DNA of 64,000 nt from an uncultured beta proteobacterium (GTDB lineage Bacteria; Pseudomonadota; Gammaproteobacteria; Burkholderiales; Rhodocyclaceae), in NCBI GenBank assembly GCA_903886975.1, contig CAISOB010000041.1:56264-120263 (forward strand), read 5' to 3'. The notes beneath the pieces were generated by a model, which saw only the letters and a list, made by a program, of their open reading frames with translations, did not search any database and was not told the DNA's origin. The position numbers and the translations under genes were made by a program. Positions within the stretch are counted from its first letter, which is position 1. Each line of letters starts with the position of its first letter. Positions 17,989 to 26,424 of the stretch are shown one piece after another.

Positions 17989-18978
17989 TCAGCGTCCCGC
18001 CTGTGGATCACGAGTCAGCAGAAAGAGAAAGACCGGGACGCCGATCAGCGCGGTCAGAACGCCGACCGGCAGTTGCTGTGGTGCGATGATGGCGCGCGCC
18101 AGCGTATCGGCGATCACCAGAAGGCTGCCGCCGGCGAGCGCCGAAGCGGCGAGCAGCAGGCGCTGATCGTTGCCGACCGCCAGGCGCACCAGATGCGGAA
18201 CGATCAAACCAACGAAGCCGATGGCGCCGGCTTGCGTCACCGCCGCCGCCGTCGCCAGCGAGGCGACGACATAGACGCCGCGGCGCAGCGGGGCCACCGG
18301 GACGCCGAGCGATTGCGCCATGTCGGCGCCGCGCGCAAGCAAATTCAATTCGCGGGCAAACGGCAGGCACACGAGCAAGGCAGCGACGAGTACGCCGAGT
18401 ACCAGCCGCGGATCGTTGGCCTGCGATAGGTCACCCATCAGCCAGAACAGCATGCCGCGCAACTTGTCGTCCGGAGCGATCGACAGCATCAGGGCCACCG
18501 CCGCACCGCAGCCGGCAGCGACGATGACGCCGGTGAGCAGCAGGCGCGTTTGCGTCCAGCTGCCGTCGCCGTGCGCCAGGCCGAAGACGAGAAGCATCGC
18601 GCCTAGTGCGCCGAGAAAAGCCGAACCATTGACTCCGATTAGACCGAAGCCAAACAGAATGGCCAGCAGCGCACCGACCCCCGCACCACCCGAAATGCCG
18701 AGTACATAAGGATCGGCGAGCGGATTACGCAGCAGCACCTGCAGCAGCGCGCCGGACAGCGCCAGCAGCCCACCACAGGCAAAGCCGGACAGCGCGCGCG
18801 GCAAGCGCAGGCTGAGTACGACTTCCGCCGGCATGCTGTCCGGCGCGGCAAACAGTATCGCGACGACATCGTGGAACGGAATGTTGATGCTGCCGACCAT
18901 CAGCGCCAGCGCCATGCTCGCCAGCGCCAACAGGGCGAGGGCGGAGATAATCAGCAGGGCGCGGCGGCGGGTCGGCAT
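17989..18978 (-). CDS. btuC: Cobalamin (BtuC-type) ABC transporter permease
   Basis: A 329-residue FecCD/BtuC-family inner-membrane subunit with about ten hydrophobic helices. Conserved segments are LRLPRALSGFACGGLLALSGALLQVLLRNPLADPYVLG near residue 55 and the cytoplasmic coupling region IGFVGLIVPHLVRL with the following LLAASALAGGSLLVIADT. It begins two bases after the btuB stop and is coupled to btuD, so the three form one transcript beneath the B12 riboswitch. Confidence 0.88.
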   Translation of the reverse strand: MPTRRRALLIISALALLALASMALALMVGSINIPFHDVVAILFAAPDSMPAEVVLSLRLPRALSGFACGGLLALSGALLQVLLRNPLADPYVLGISGGAGVGALLAILFGFGLIGVNGSAFLGALGAMLLVFGLAHGDGSWTQTRLLLTGVIVAAGCGAAVALMLSIAPDDKLRGMLFWLMGDLSQANDPRLVLGVLVAALLVCLPFARELNLLARGADMAQSLGVPVAPLRRGVYVVASLATAAAVTQAGAIGFVGLIVPHLVRLAVGNDQRLLLAASALAGGSLLVIADTLARAIIAPQQLPVGVLTALIGVPVFLFLLTRDPQAGR

Positions 18979-18980
18979 GG

Positions 18981-20981
18981 CTACCGAAACTTATACTCGA
19001 ACGTCGCCATGATCGTGCGCGAGAGATCAGGGTAGACATTGAATGTCGTGGGGTTGGTCGAGCTGTCGACTATGGCGTAGGAATAGTATTTCTTGTCGAA
19101 CAGATTCTTGATTGTCAGCCCGAGTGTGGCATCACCTAATCGGTGGCTGTACTTGGTGTCCACTGTCATATAGGACGGCATCTTCGAGAAACGATTTGCC
19201 GGGTCGTTATCGTACTGTTGGCGACCAACGTAATTTGCGCCGATGTTGAAGCGGTCAAGTCCAGTGATCGCCCAGTTTGCAAGCAGACTGGCGCGCTGGC
19301 GAGGCACGACGGGGACTGTTTTCCCCGTAACGTCGATCCCGGAATAAACCCCGGAACGGAATGTCGCGTCCGTAAAGGTATAGCGGCCACTTAAGGTCAA
19401 ATTGGACAGCGGGTCCCAGGTTCCCGCGAGTTCTATCCCCTCGCGCCGCGTCGGCTTCAGATTAACGTTGTTGAACAGCAAGTTGTTGTAGTAGATCTCG
19501 TTGTTCAGGTCACTGCGGAACATGACGATGCTCGCCAGAGCGTCCGTCCCAGTCCAGGCAAGTCCCAACTCTTGATCTTTTGAGGTCTGTGGCTTGAGCA
19601 AGTCGCAAGTTGCGGCATAGCAGCGGTTCTCGTCGATATTCGCGATGCGATAGCTGGTGCCCACACGTATGTGAGCGGCGAGGCCTTTGACGAGCGTCTG
19701 CTTGAGCCCGATTGACCATGCGTCCAGACGCCGCTTGTCCTCCTGGTTTGCCGGAGTCATGGTCAAGGCGTAAGGAACGTCGCGGCGGATGTCGAGCAAT
19801 TCAGTACGCGCGCCTAGCGAAAGCAGTGTCGATGAGCTTACTTGAAGACTGTCCTGAACATACCACCCCCGCGTCTCCTGCGTTCCGGTTTCGAGCGACG
19901 GGCCTGCGAAGCCAAAGCCGAAATCATCATACTTTTTGCTGTCAAAGTTCCAGTGACGCAGGTCATAGCCTGCTACCAACTCGTTCGCCAGACTGGCCAG
20001 ATTGGCGTTCCATTTGATCCGCGGCGAGAATTCGTCTGTAGTCACATGGCGATGGTCGGCCGAGAGGCTTCCGACAGGGTTGAAAAAATATTCAGTGCTG
20101 CGGTCGCGGCGTGCAAGATTTGCTGCGAACTCTACATCTCCCATCCGATGCGTAAGCGAGAGGCCGGCATGCCACAGGTCGGTTTTGGCAAAATCATTCG
20201 GCGTGCTGGTACCGAGCGGGTCACCCTGCCATTGTGCTTCGGTGCGCGCCCCAGGTAGCCGCGCGCGATTGCGTTCGCTGCCGAAATTCAATGCCAGATC
20301 GGTGTCCTGCAGATGAAGGGCGAGTCGTCCTTCGGCGTTTTCTTCATCAACATGATTGTTCTTTCGCTCGTTATCCGACCGATAATCCTGGGCGTTGAGG
20401 TTAAGGCTGATGCGCTCTCCACCGACGCTAGCCGTACCACGGAGGTCGCGCGTTCCGAAGTTACCCATGCCGACCGATACGTTCGCCTCGCGGGAGTCGG
20501 TGCGGCCCGGTTTGGTGATGATATTGATGACTCCGCCCGTGGCATTGCTTCCATAAAGCACCGCTCCTGCTCCCCCCGGAAGTATCTCAATCCTCTCAAC
20601 CGCGTCGAGAGGGATTCCCGAAAGCCGCGCCGCAGAGAGTTCATTTTCGCTCACTCGGATGCCGTCGACGAGGACCAGCGTATTTTCGTCGCCAGTTACC
20701 CCGAAGCCGCGCAAATCGAGAGAAGGGTTTGATCCACCATAGAGATCCTGGCGAGTCATCACGCCGCCCAGCTTATTGAGAACCTCTGCCACGTTGGACG
20801 CGCCGGAATAGCGAATCTCGTCGTCGGTAATGACGCGGGCTCCGATCGGCGCACCGAAGCGCGAATCCGGGAAGCGCGTCGCGGTAACGACGATGGTGTT
20901 GGAATCGCCGTCCGCTGCGACGGCTGGGAAAGTTGCGAAAAGTGCGGCGGTAAGTACGGTGAAAGAACGACGTGGATACAT
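18981..20981 (-). CDS. btuB: TonB-dependent outer-membrane cobalamin receptor
   Basis: A 666-residue outer-membrane receptor. The N-terminus MYPRRSFTVLTAALFATFPAVAA is a signal peptide; the TonB box lies in TIVVTATRF near residue 28. The plug domain (about 40-150) has VLNKLGGVMTRQ, NPSLDLRGFGV, VDGIRVSENELSAARLSGIPLDAVERIEILPGG and GSNATGGVINIIT in the usual order, and the barrel ends in the aromatic-terminated TFEYKFR. Start at 20981 has GGGAG 9 nt upstream. Substrate assignment rests on the cobalamin riboswitch in its leader. It is slightly longer than E. coli BtuB (614 aa). Confidence 0.93.
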   Translation of the reverse strand: MYPRRSFTVLTAALFATFPAVAADGDSNTIVVTATRFPDSRFGAPIGARVITDDEIRYSGASNVAEVLNKLGGVMTRQDLYGGSNPSLDLRGFGVTGDENTLVLVDGIRVSENELSAARLSGIPLDAVERIEILPGGAGAVLYGSNATGGVINIITKPGRTDSREANVSVGMGNFGTRDLRGTASVGGERISLNLNAQDYRSDNERKNNHVDEENAEGRLALHLQDTDLALNFGSERNRARLPGARTEAQWQGDPLGTSTPNDFAKTDLWHAGLSLTHRMGDVEFAANLARRDRSTEYFFNPVGSLSADHRHVTTDEFSPRIKWNANLASLANELVAGYDLRHWNFDSKKYDDFGFGFAGPSLETGTQETRGWYVQDSLQVSSSTLLSLGARTELLDIRRDVPYALTMTPANQEDKRRLDAWSIGLKQTLVKGLAAHIRVGTSYRIANIDENRCYAATCDLLKPQTSKDQELGLAWTGTDALASIVMFRSDLNNEIYYNNLLFNNVNLKPTRREGIELAGTWDPLSNLTLSGRYTFTDATFRSGVYSGIDVTGKTVPVVPRQRASLLANWAITGLDRFNIGANYVGRQQYDNDPANRFSKMPSYMTVDTKYSHRLGDATLGLTIKNLFDKKYYSYAIVDSSTNPTTFNVYPDLSRTIMATFEYKFR

Positions 20982-21137
20982 TTCGGATTTCTCCCGACGG
21001 CCGGCTAGCGTCCCCGCAAGCCGGCGAACAAAAAATCGGAACTGGGCGAAGAGAGAAAACTGCCGAGATGGGCGCGCCGTAAAAATGCGCTGTGCATTCC
21101 GTGTCCGCCTCCCCGCGGCACTTCCGTCTATTTTTGT

Positions 21138-21298
21138 GCGCAGGCCGGTATCCGGGCTCACGAGTCTTGATATGTCGCCTTCCCAGGCCTTGCGCCCAGT
21201 GGCTTGCCGACACACCCTCACTCGCTTACCGTTGCGGGGGCAGCACAGGCATGATGTCTTGCGGACACGCACCTGTTTCCCGTTTAACCGCTGCAGAG
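21138..21298 (-). ncRNA. Cobalamin riboswitch in the btuB leader
   Basis: On the minus strand the conserved blocks appear in order: GGTTAAACGGGAAACAGGTG (about 21295-21270), then GCTGCCCCCGCAACGGTAAG near 21240, GCCACTGGGCG plus TGGGAAGGCG near 21200-21175, and the closing GAGCCCGGATACCGGCCTGC at 21158-21139. Low corrinoid should allow expression of btuB-btuC-btuD. About 157 nt separate it from the btuB start; there a GCCGGC/GCCGGC stem (21020-21025 with 21000-21005) sits just before the Shine-Dalgarno sequence and could belong to the expression platform. Boundaries are approximate. Confidence 0.95.
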
Positions 21299-21367
21299 AA
21301 TATTGAAAGCTCTGCGTTGCGGCACCTTTGCACTTTCTTCCGCCACTGTGGAGCGACGGAAGCGTAA

Positions 21368-21397
21368 ATTATAGCGCAAAGCCGCTTTGCGGCTCAG
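21368..21397 (-). promoter_or_regulatory. Probable btuB operon promoter
   Basis: A perfect minus-strand TATAAT occupies 21373-21368, about 70 bp before the riboswitch aptamer. The -35 is weak (CTGAGC at 21397-21392, 18-bp spacer). A short dyad, AGCCGC/GCGGCT at 21380-21385 and 21389-21394, lies in the spacer and may be an operator or chance. Confidence 0.5.
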
Positions 21398-21448
21398 CAT
21401 TACCGGCGAGTCGAAAAATAAATCACATTTAAAACCGGCGCTTAGCCC

Positions 21449-21478
21449 TTGACTGTACGTGGTTTTTGAAACTATAGT
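21449..21478 (+). promoter_or_regulatory. Promoter for the TIGR02449 gene, zapA and probably 6S RNA
   Basis: TTGACT at 21449-21454 and TATAGT at 21473-21478 (each 5 of 6 to consensus) are separated by 18 bp. The expected transcription start is near 21485, directly before the first ATG of the next gene. Confidence 0.65.
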
Positions 21479-21485
21479 CCGAGCC

Positions 21486-21692
21486 ATGCTAAAGGATCTC
21501 AACGCGCTCGAAAGCAAAATCGCCCAGGTGGCGGCGCTTTGCCACACGCTGCGCGCTGAGAATGCTGAGCTTAAGCAGCAACTGGCGAGCGCCGAGGTGG
21601 TTCGTAGCGGCCTTGCCGAGCGCATGGAGTCGGCGCGCGACCGGCTCGAACAACTTGCCCAAAAATTGCCGGACGTCAAAGCCGTCATTTGA
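21486..21692 (+). CDS. Small coiled-coil protein, TIGR02449 family (ZapB-like)
   Basis: A 68-residue protein that is almost wholly heptad coiled coil: LNALESKIAQVAALCHTLRAENAELKQQLASAEV and onward. Genes of this family sit immediately upstream of zapA in many proteobacteria, and a cell-division role is assumed from that and from the ZapB-like architecture. No Shine-Dalgarno sequence precedes the ATG at 21486, and the promoter predicts a transcript beginning about there, so it may be translated from a leaderless mRNA. zapA follows after 8 bp. Confidence 0.85.
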   Translation: MLKDLNALESKIAQVAALCHTLRAENAELKQQLASAEVVRSGLAERMESARDRLEQLAQKLPDVKAVI

Positions 21693-21700
21693 AGGTGACC

Positions 21701-22045
21701 ATGCCCAACGAAGCCAACTACCTCGATATCACGCTGCTCGGCAAGGAATATCGCGTCGCCTGTCCTCCCGAGGAGCACGCGAGCCTGCTGGCGGCAGTGG
21801 CCTATGTCGATGAAAAGATGCACGATATCGCCGAGAAAACGAAGAGCAATATCTCCGAACGCATCGCCGTCATGGCGGCGCTCAACATCGCCCACGAACA
21901 CCTTTCCGGGAGTCTTTCCGCCGGTGATATACCTACTGGCAGTGGGGCCGAAACAGCGCTGGACTTCGGTAATGTAAAGCGTAGAATTTCTCTCATGGAG
22001 GCGAAACTTGATGCGGTGCTCACGCCGCAGGAAAAGTTGCTTTAA
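21701..22045 (+). CDS. zapA: Cell division protein ZapA
   Basis: A 114-residue cytoplasmic protein that binds and bundles FtsZ at the division ring. The N-terminal beta domain is DITLLGKEYRVACPPEEHASLLAAVAYVD; the C-terminal half is the coiled-coil dimer and tetramer helix (ISERIAVMAALNIAHEHL and on). The start ATG at 21701 has AAGGTG upstream overlapping the previous stop region. It is followed at once by 6S RNA, a gene order conserved across beta- and gammaproteobacteria. Confidence 0.95.
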   Translation: MPNEANYLDITLLGKEYRVACPPEEHASLLAAVAYVDEKMHDIAEKTKSNISERIAVMAALNIAHEHLSGSLSAGDIPTGSGAETALDFGNVKRRISLMEAKLDAVLTPQEKLL

Positions 22046-22054
22046 AGCCTCTGA

Positions 22055-22255
22055 AGCTTGTTCCCTGCGGTGTTAGTCAAGGCCATACATTCCTTGAACC
22101 AATGCTAATTGGCGTCGGTCGCGGACTATAGAAGCTGCTGTTGTGCCCGCCCCCATTCTACGGAATTGCCGGGTGTGCCTGATGCGGAAGGAACGCGACC
22201 AATCTGAACTCCGGTTCAGGATGCCGGCCTAACGGCACTCGCGGGGACATTATTC
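22055..22255 (+). ncRNA. ssrS: 6S RNA
   Basis: This 320-bp gap lies just after zapA, the conserved home of ssrS. The 5' strand TTGTTCCCTGCGGTGTTAG (from about 22058) pairs with the 3' strand CGGCACTCGCGGGGACA (ending about 22250), giving the long closing stem of 6S RNA with its typical TTCCCTG and GCGGGGA ends; the intervening 150 nt fold back in an imperfect rod with a central bubble. 6S RNA mimics open promoter DNA and sequesters sigma-70 RNA polymerase in stationary phase. Exact ends are uncertain by about 10 nt. Confidence 0.88.
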
Positions 22256-22257
22256 GA

Positions 22258-22287
22258 CAGCGCGGAAGAACATCCGCGCTGTTTTTT
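22258..22287 (+). terminator. Rho-independent terminator after 6S RNA
   Basis: AGCGCGGA at 22259-22266 and TCCGCGCT at 22273-22280 form a perfect 8-bp stem with a six-base loop, followed by GTTTTTT. Confidence 0.92.
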
Positions 22288-22366
22288 ATGCCGCCGTTTT
22301 TTGGCGCAGTGGGAACTTGTCGGGCCGGCGCCTGCCCAAAAGGCTTCCCTCCGTTGAGAATTCCCG

Positions 22367-23929
22367 ATGCTGCACTTTGACAACCGCCTGGTGCGTGAGC
22401 TGCCGGGCGATGCGGACACGCGCAATCAGCCGCGCCAGGTGCTCGGCGCGCTCTGGTCGCCGGTCATGCCGACGCCGGTCGTAGCGCCGCGCTTGATCGC
22501 CTGGTCACGTGATTTGGCGCACGAGATGGAGATCGAGGAGCGCGACCTGACCTCGCCGGCATGGATTGCGGCCTTGGCCGGCAACGCGTTGCTGCCGGGA
22601 ATGACGGCCTACGCCACCTGCTATGGCGGTCACCAGTTCGGCTCTTGGGCCCGCCAGCTCGGCGACGGGCGCGCGATCTTTCTCGGCGAGGCGATCAACA
22701 GCGCCGGCCAACGCTTCGAAATGCAACTCAAGGGCGCCGGCCCGACACCCTATTCGCGGCGTGCGGATGGCCGCGCCGTGCTGCGCTCATCAATCCGCGA
22801 ATTCCTGTGCAGCGAAGCGATGCATCACTTGGGCGTGCCAACGACGCGCGCGTTGTCCTTGGTCAGCACCGGCGAAACGGTGGTGCGCGACATGTTCTAC
22901 GACGGCCATCCGGTTGCCGAACCCGGTGCGGTCGTATGCCGCGTCGCCCCGTCATTCATTCGCTTCGGACATTTCGAATTGCCAGCATCGCGTACCGATC
23001 GCCCACTGCTGAGCCAAGTGGTCAATTTCACCATCGCTCGCGATTTTCCGCATCTGGCAGCGCTGCCAATGACGCCAGACGAAAGGCTGGCGCGCTGGTT
23101 TGGCGAAGTCTGCGAGCGTACTGCGCGGCTCATCGTGCACTGGATGCGCGTCGGCTTCGTACATGGCGTCATGAATACCGACAACATGTCGATTCTCGGC
23201 CTGACCATCGACTACGGGCCCTATGGCTGGGTTGACGATTTCGATCCGGCGTGGACACCCAACACGACAGACGCCGACGGCCGGCGCTACTGCTTCGGCC
23301 GGCAACCGGCGATTGCCCGCTGGAATCTCGAGCAGCTTGCCGGGGCGTTGTCTTTCATTGCCGCCGATCCGGACGAGCTGGCGCAGGCCCTGGCGCGTTA
23401 TGACGAGGTCCTTACGGCCGAGTTCAGCCAGGCTTTTGCCGCCAAGTTCGGCTTCGCGGCCTGGCGCCCGGACGACGCGGCCCTCGTCGAAGACGCGTTT
23501 ACCCTGCTGCACGAGGGCGAGGTTGATATGACGTGGTTCTTCCGCCGGCTGGCCTGGACCGACCTGCAGGCACCGGATTTGGCCATTCTGAAGGACGCCT
23601 TCTACAGCGAGAAGTCGTTCGACGAGCATGCCGCCGATTTCGCGGCGTGGCTCTCGCGTTGGGTCGGGCGCGTGCTCACCGACAACGAACCGGTCGGCGT
23701 GCGCGTGGCGCGGATGAACGCGGTCAACCCGCGCTACGTGCTGCGCAATTATCTCGCGCAACAGGCCATCGATCGCGCCGAACGCGGCGATCCGGAAATG
23801 ATCGGCGAACTGCTCGAGGTCCTGCGTCACCCGTATGACGAGCAGGCCGGGCGCGAAGCCTTCGCCGCCAAGCGCCCCGAATGGGCCCGCCACAAGGCGG
23901 GCTGCTCGATGCTCTCGTGCAGCTCTTAG
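22367..23929 (+). CDS. selO: Protein adenylyltransferase SelO (YdiU)
   Basis: A 520-residue pseudokinase-fold enzyme that transfers AMP from ATP to Ser/Thr/Tyr residues of proteins, linked to redox homeostasis. Conserved blocks: [23 protein letters not shown] near residue 86, [66 protein letters not shown] near residue 265, and the C-terminal CSMLSCSS carrying the paired cysteines of the family. Length is standard. It follows the 6S terminator by about 80 bp. In many relatives this place holds a 5-formyl-THF cyclo-ligase gene instead. Confidence 0.95.
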   Translation: MLHFDNRLVRELPGDADTRNQPRQVLGALWSPVMPTPVVAPRLIAWSRDLAHEMEIEERDLTSPAWIAALAGNALLPGMTAYATCYGGHQFGSWARQLGDGRAIFLGEAINSAGQRFEMQLKGAGPTPYSRRADGRAVLRSSIREFLCSEAMHHLGVPTTRALSLVSTGETVVRDMFYDGHPVAEPGAVVCRVAPSFIRFGHFELPASRTDRPLLSQVVNFTIARDFPHLAALPMTPDERLARWFGEVCERTARLIVHWMRVGFVHGVMNTDNMSILGLTIDYGPYGWVDDFDPAWTPNTTDADGRRYCFGRQPAIARWNLEQLAGALSFIAADPDELAQALARYDEVLTAEFSQAFAAKFGFAAWRPDDAALVEDAFTLLHEGEVDMTWFFRRLAWTDLQAPDLAILKDAFYSEKSFDEHAADFAAWLSRWVGRVLTDNEPVGVRVARMNAVNPRYVLRNYLAQQAIDRAERGDPEMIGELLEVLRHPYDEQAGREAFAAKRPEWARHKAGCSMLSCSS

Positions 23930-24014
23930 AGCGCGTTCTCATTCAGCGGGCGGAGCGAAGCTGAGATACGCAGAGATACGCGTAGAATGGGGTTTTGCGC
24001 GCCGAGGAATGAAC

Positions 24015-24275
24015 ATGCTCTACACCGCCGATCTGGTCCACGAACTCAACGCCCTGGCGCGCTTCGATCTGAATACCGGACAGCAGGGGATCAAAGTGCA
24101 CAAGACCGCCGACGCCGACGTGATTCTCGCGGTTGCGCGCCTGCATGCCAAGGGTCTGATCACGCAGCCTGACGGCGGTTATCTGACGAGTCTCGGGCGG
24201 GAGGCGGCGTCGCACTCGCTGACCATGTTCGGATTGCTCACCGCCGGAGTCGCGGCAAGCGTTTCCGCGGTCTAG
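24015..24275 (+). CDS. TIGR02647 family small protein
   Basis: An 86-residue protein matching the TIGR02647 pattern: LVHELNALARFDLNTGQQGIKVHKTADADVI, then RLHAKGLITQPDGGYLTSLGREAASH. Function is not known; the pattern resembles a winged-helix fragment. I chose the ATG at 24015 because GAGGA ends 6 nt upstream; an ATG two codons earlier is also in frame. It converges on dsbD, leaving 22 bp. The 80 bp before it contain a short tandem repeat of AGATACGC and no clear promoter. Confidence 0.82.
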   Translation: MLYTADLVHELNALARFDLNTGQQGIKVHKTADADVILAVARLHAKGLITQPDGGYLTSLGREAASHSLTMFGLLTAGVAASVSAV

Positions 24276-24297
24276 CTGGCGATCGCAAGTTCGGGGT

Positions 24298-25860
24298 TCA
24301 GTGCAGCGGCGCGAGCGTTGCGAGAAATTTCTCGGCGTCCTGGAAACCGATGACGCGAACCGCGCGCACTTCCTCTCCCTGGCTGTTGAAGAAGATCGTT
24401 CCGGGTGGTCCGAAGAGCTTGAAGCGCGCCAGCAGCGCCTTGTCGTCGTCGGAATTGGCCGTGACGTCGGCCTGCAGCAGTGTCCAGTCGGCAAGTCTCT
24501 GCTGCACGCGGGCATCGGTGAAGGTATAGCGCTCCATCTCCTTGCACGAGACGCACCAGTCGGCATAGAAGTCGAGCATGACCGGCTTGCCGGACGCCTT
24601 GATGCGCGTGTCGAGTTCGCCAAGCGTGGCGACGCGAATGAAGGGCAGTCCCTTGCTTGCGCTTGATTGGTCGCCCTGCCATCCTGGAAGCAGCAGTGGC
24701 GAGACGATCCACAGTGCCGTTCCCAGCAGGATGACGCCAAAGATCTTCTTTACCTTCTCCATCCACGGGCCGGATTTGGGCAGCAGGGTACCCGCCGAGG
24801 CGCCAATGGCCAGCAGCGGCACGCCCATCCCGAGCGCCATGCAGAACAGCGCCATGCCGCCGCGCACGGCGTCGCCGCTTTGCCCGATATAGAGCAGGGC
24901 GCCGGCGAGCGGTGCGGCGACGCAGGGACCGACGATGATCGCCGAAAGCGCACCGATGAGCGCGACACCGGGCAGCGCCCCGCCCTTGATACGCGCGGTT
25001 TCGGTCGCCACCCTGCTTTGCAGAAAGGTCGGCAGCTGCAGTTCGTAGAAACCGAACATCGAAAACGCCAGCACGACGAAGATCAGCGCGAAGCCACCGA
25101 GTACCCAGGCATTCTGCAGCGTCACCGCCAGCAAGGTTCCGCTGAAACCGGCGGCAACGCCAGCCGCCGCGTAAGTCAGCGCCATGCCGAGCACGTAGGC
25201 GAGCGAGAGCGCGAAGCCGCGCGCATGCGTTACGCCGTGACCGTCACGGCCGGCGCCGACGATGATTCCCGAGAGAATCGGCAGCATCGGAAAAACGCAC
25301 GGCGTAAATGCCAGCAGCAGGCCGAAGCCGAAGAAACTGGCAGCAGCAAGCCACAGGCCGGCGTTGCCGAGCAATTGCGCGATGCGGCCGGATTCGTCGC
25401 CGGCGGTGTCGGCCGCTGGCGGTGCGGCGGCGAGGCTCGCCGGATCGGGCAACTCGACGCGCAGCATCTGCTTTTGCGGCGGGTAGCAGACGCCGACGTC
25501 GGCGCAGCCCTGCGAAGTGATGTTGAGCAGCAGCGGCAGGGGTCCGGAACTGTTGCGTTCGACCGGCAGGCGGATCGCCACTTCATTGTAATAGACCTCG
25601 ACCTTGCCGAAAGTCTCGTCGACCTTTTCCTTGCCTTTGGGGATTGCCGGCGCTCCGAGCACGATGCTTTCCGGCGCGGCGCTGAAGCGAAACTTGTCGC
25701 GATAGAGGTAATAGCCCTTGGCGATGGCAAAGCGCACTTCCAGCGTCTGCCCGTCGAGCGCGCGCACGGCAGGAACGAAAGCCACCGACGGATGCAGCAG
25801 ATCATCGGCGCGCGCCAGCGAGCACAGCAGCAGCAGAACGATCGATAGCCGGCGGATCAC
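24298..25860 (-). CDS. dsbD: Thiol:disulfide interchange protein DsbD
   Basis: Moves reducing power from cytoplasmic thioredoxin across the inner membrane to periplasmic DsbC and cytochrome c maturation proteins. The 520 residues show a signal peptide (MIRRLSIVLLLLCSLARA), an N-terminal immunoglobulin-like domain with its cysteine pair in SQGCADVGVCYPP near residue 115, a membrane core of about eight helices with the redox cysteines in FTPCVFPMLPIL and VGPCVAAPLAG, and a C-terminal thioredoxin domain with DFYADWCVSCKEME near residue 435. All six functional cysteines are present. It begins four bases after cutA, a common pairing. Confidence 0.96.
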   Translation of the reverse strand: MIRRLSIVLLLLCSLARADDLLHPSVAFVPAVRALDGQTLEVRFAIAKGYYLYRDKFRFSAAPESIVLGAPAIPKGKEKVDETFGKVEVYYNEVAIRLPVERNSSGPLPLLLNITSQGCADVGVCYPPQKQMLRVELPDPASLAAAPPAADTAGDESGRIAQLLGNAGLWLAAASFFGFGLLLAFTPCVFPMLPILSGIIVGAGRDGHGVTHARGFALSLAYVLGMALTYAAAGVAAGFSGTLLAVTLQNAWVLGGFALIFVVLAFSMFGFYELQLPTFLQSRVATETARIKGGALPGVALIGALSAIIVGPCVAAPLAGALLYIGQSGDAVRGGMALFCMALGMGVPLLAIGASAGTLLPKSGPWMEKVKKIFGVILLGTALWIVSPLLLPGWQGDQSSASKGLPFIRVATLGELDTRIKASGKPVMLDFYADWCVSCKEMERYTFTDARVQQRLADWTLLQADVTANSDDDKALLARFKLFGPPGTIFFNSQGEEVRAVRVIGFQDAEKFLATLAPLH

Positions 25861-25864
25861 GAAT

Positions 25865-26188
25865 TCAGTCCTCTGCCAGGGTTGCCGCCGCCACCCAGGC
25901 CAGATAATCGGGCAGCCCGTGCGTTACCGGAACGGCGATGATTTCCGGCGTCTCATAAGGATGCAGCGCGCAGATCGCTTCTTCGAGCGCGTCGTATTTC
26001 GTATCGGTGCTCTTGATTAGCAGCGGCACTTCGTCGGCGGTCTCGGTCGCTCCCTTCCACCGATAGACCGAGCGGCAGGGCGCCAGGATATTGACGCAGG
26101 CGGCCAGCCGGTTGTCGACCAGTGCCGCGGCGAGCGTCTCGGCAGTCGCTTGATCCGGCAGATTGGTCAGCACGAGCAGTGTCTTCAT
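25865..26188 (-). CDS. cutA: Divalent-cation tolerance protein CutA
   Basis: A 107-residue trimeric ferredoxin-like protein. Family patterns are NLPDQATAETLAAALVDNRLAACVNIL, SVYRWKGATETADEVPLLIKS and ALHPYETPEIIAVPVTHGLPDYL. Despite the name, its biochemical role is unsettled. The ATG at 26188 matches the family start; longer readings have no ribosome-binding site. It is the promoter-proximal gene of the cutA-dsbD pair. Confidence 0.95.
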   Translation of the reverse strand: MKTLLVLTNLPDQATAETLAAALVDNRLAACVNILAPCRSVYRWKGATETADEVPLLIKSTDTKYDALEEAICALHPYETPEIIAVPVTHGLPDYLAWVAAATLAED

Positions 26189-26355
26189 GGCGGCGATTCT
26201 ACCCTGTTCCGCCATTTGGGGCGGCGCACGGCCCAACCGCGGAAGTCCTTGGAACGGGTTGCGTGGAATATCGCGCCGCCTTTTCTGGGCGGCGCGAATT
26301 GACGGGACCGATACACCACTTTATTCTGCCGGCAAGCTCGACGAAGGAGATTGTC

Positions 26356-26424
26356 ATGAGCATTGCTGCCGGCGGCTTTAGCCGCGAACAAGGTCGGACA
26401 CGGCCAGGAGTTGCGCATGTCTGA
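26356..26424 (+). CDS. Possible 22-residue leader peptide overlapping the AAA ATPase start
   Basis: ATG at 26356 follows a strong GAAGGAGA (26343-26350) by five bases and opens a 22-codon frame, beginning MSIAAGGFSREQGR and ending at TGA 26422-26424, eight bases inside the next gene in another frame. The next gene's own site (CAGGAG) is also reasonable. Ribosomes finishing this frame could re-initiate at 26417, coupling the two. It could equally be a chance frame behind a real Shine-Dalgarno-like sequence. Confidence 0.4.
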   Translation: MSIAAGGFSREQGRTRPGVAHV

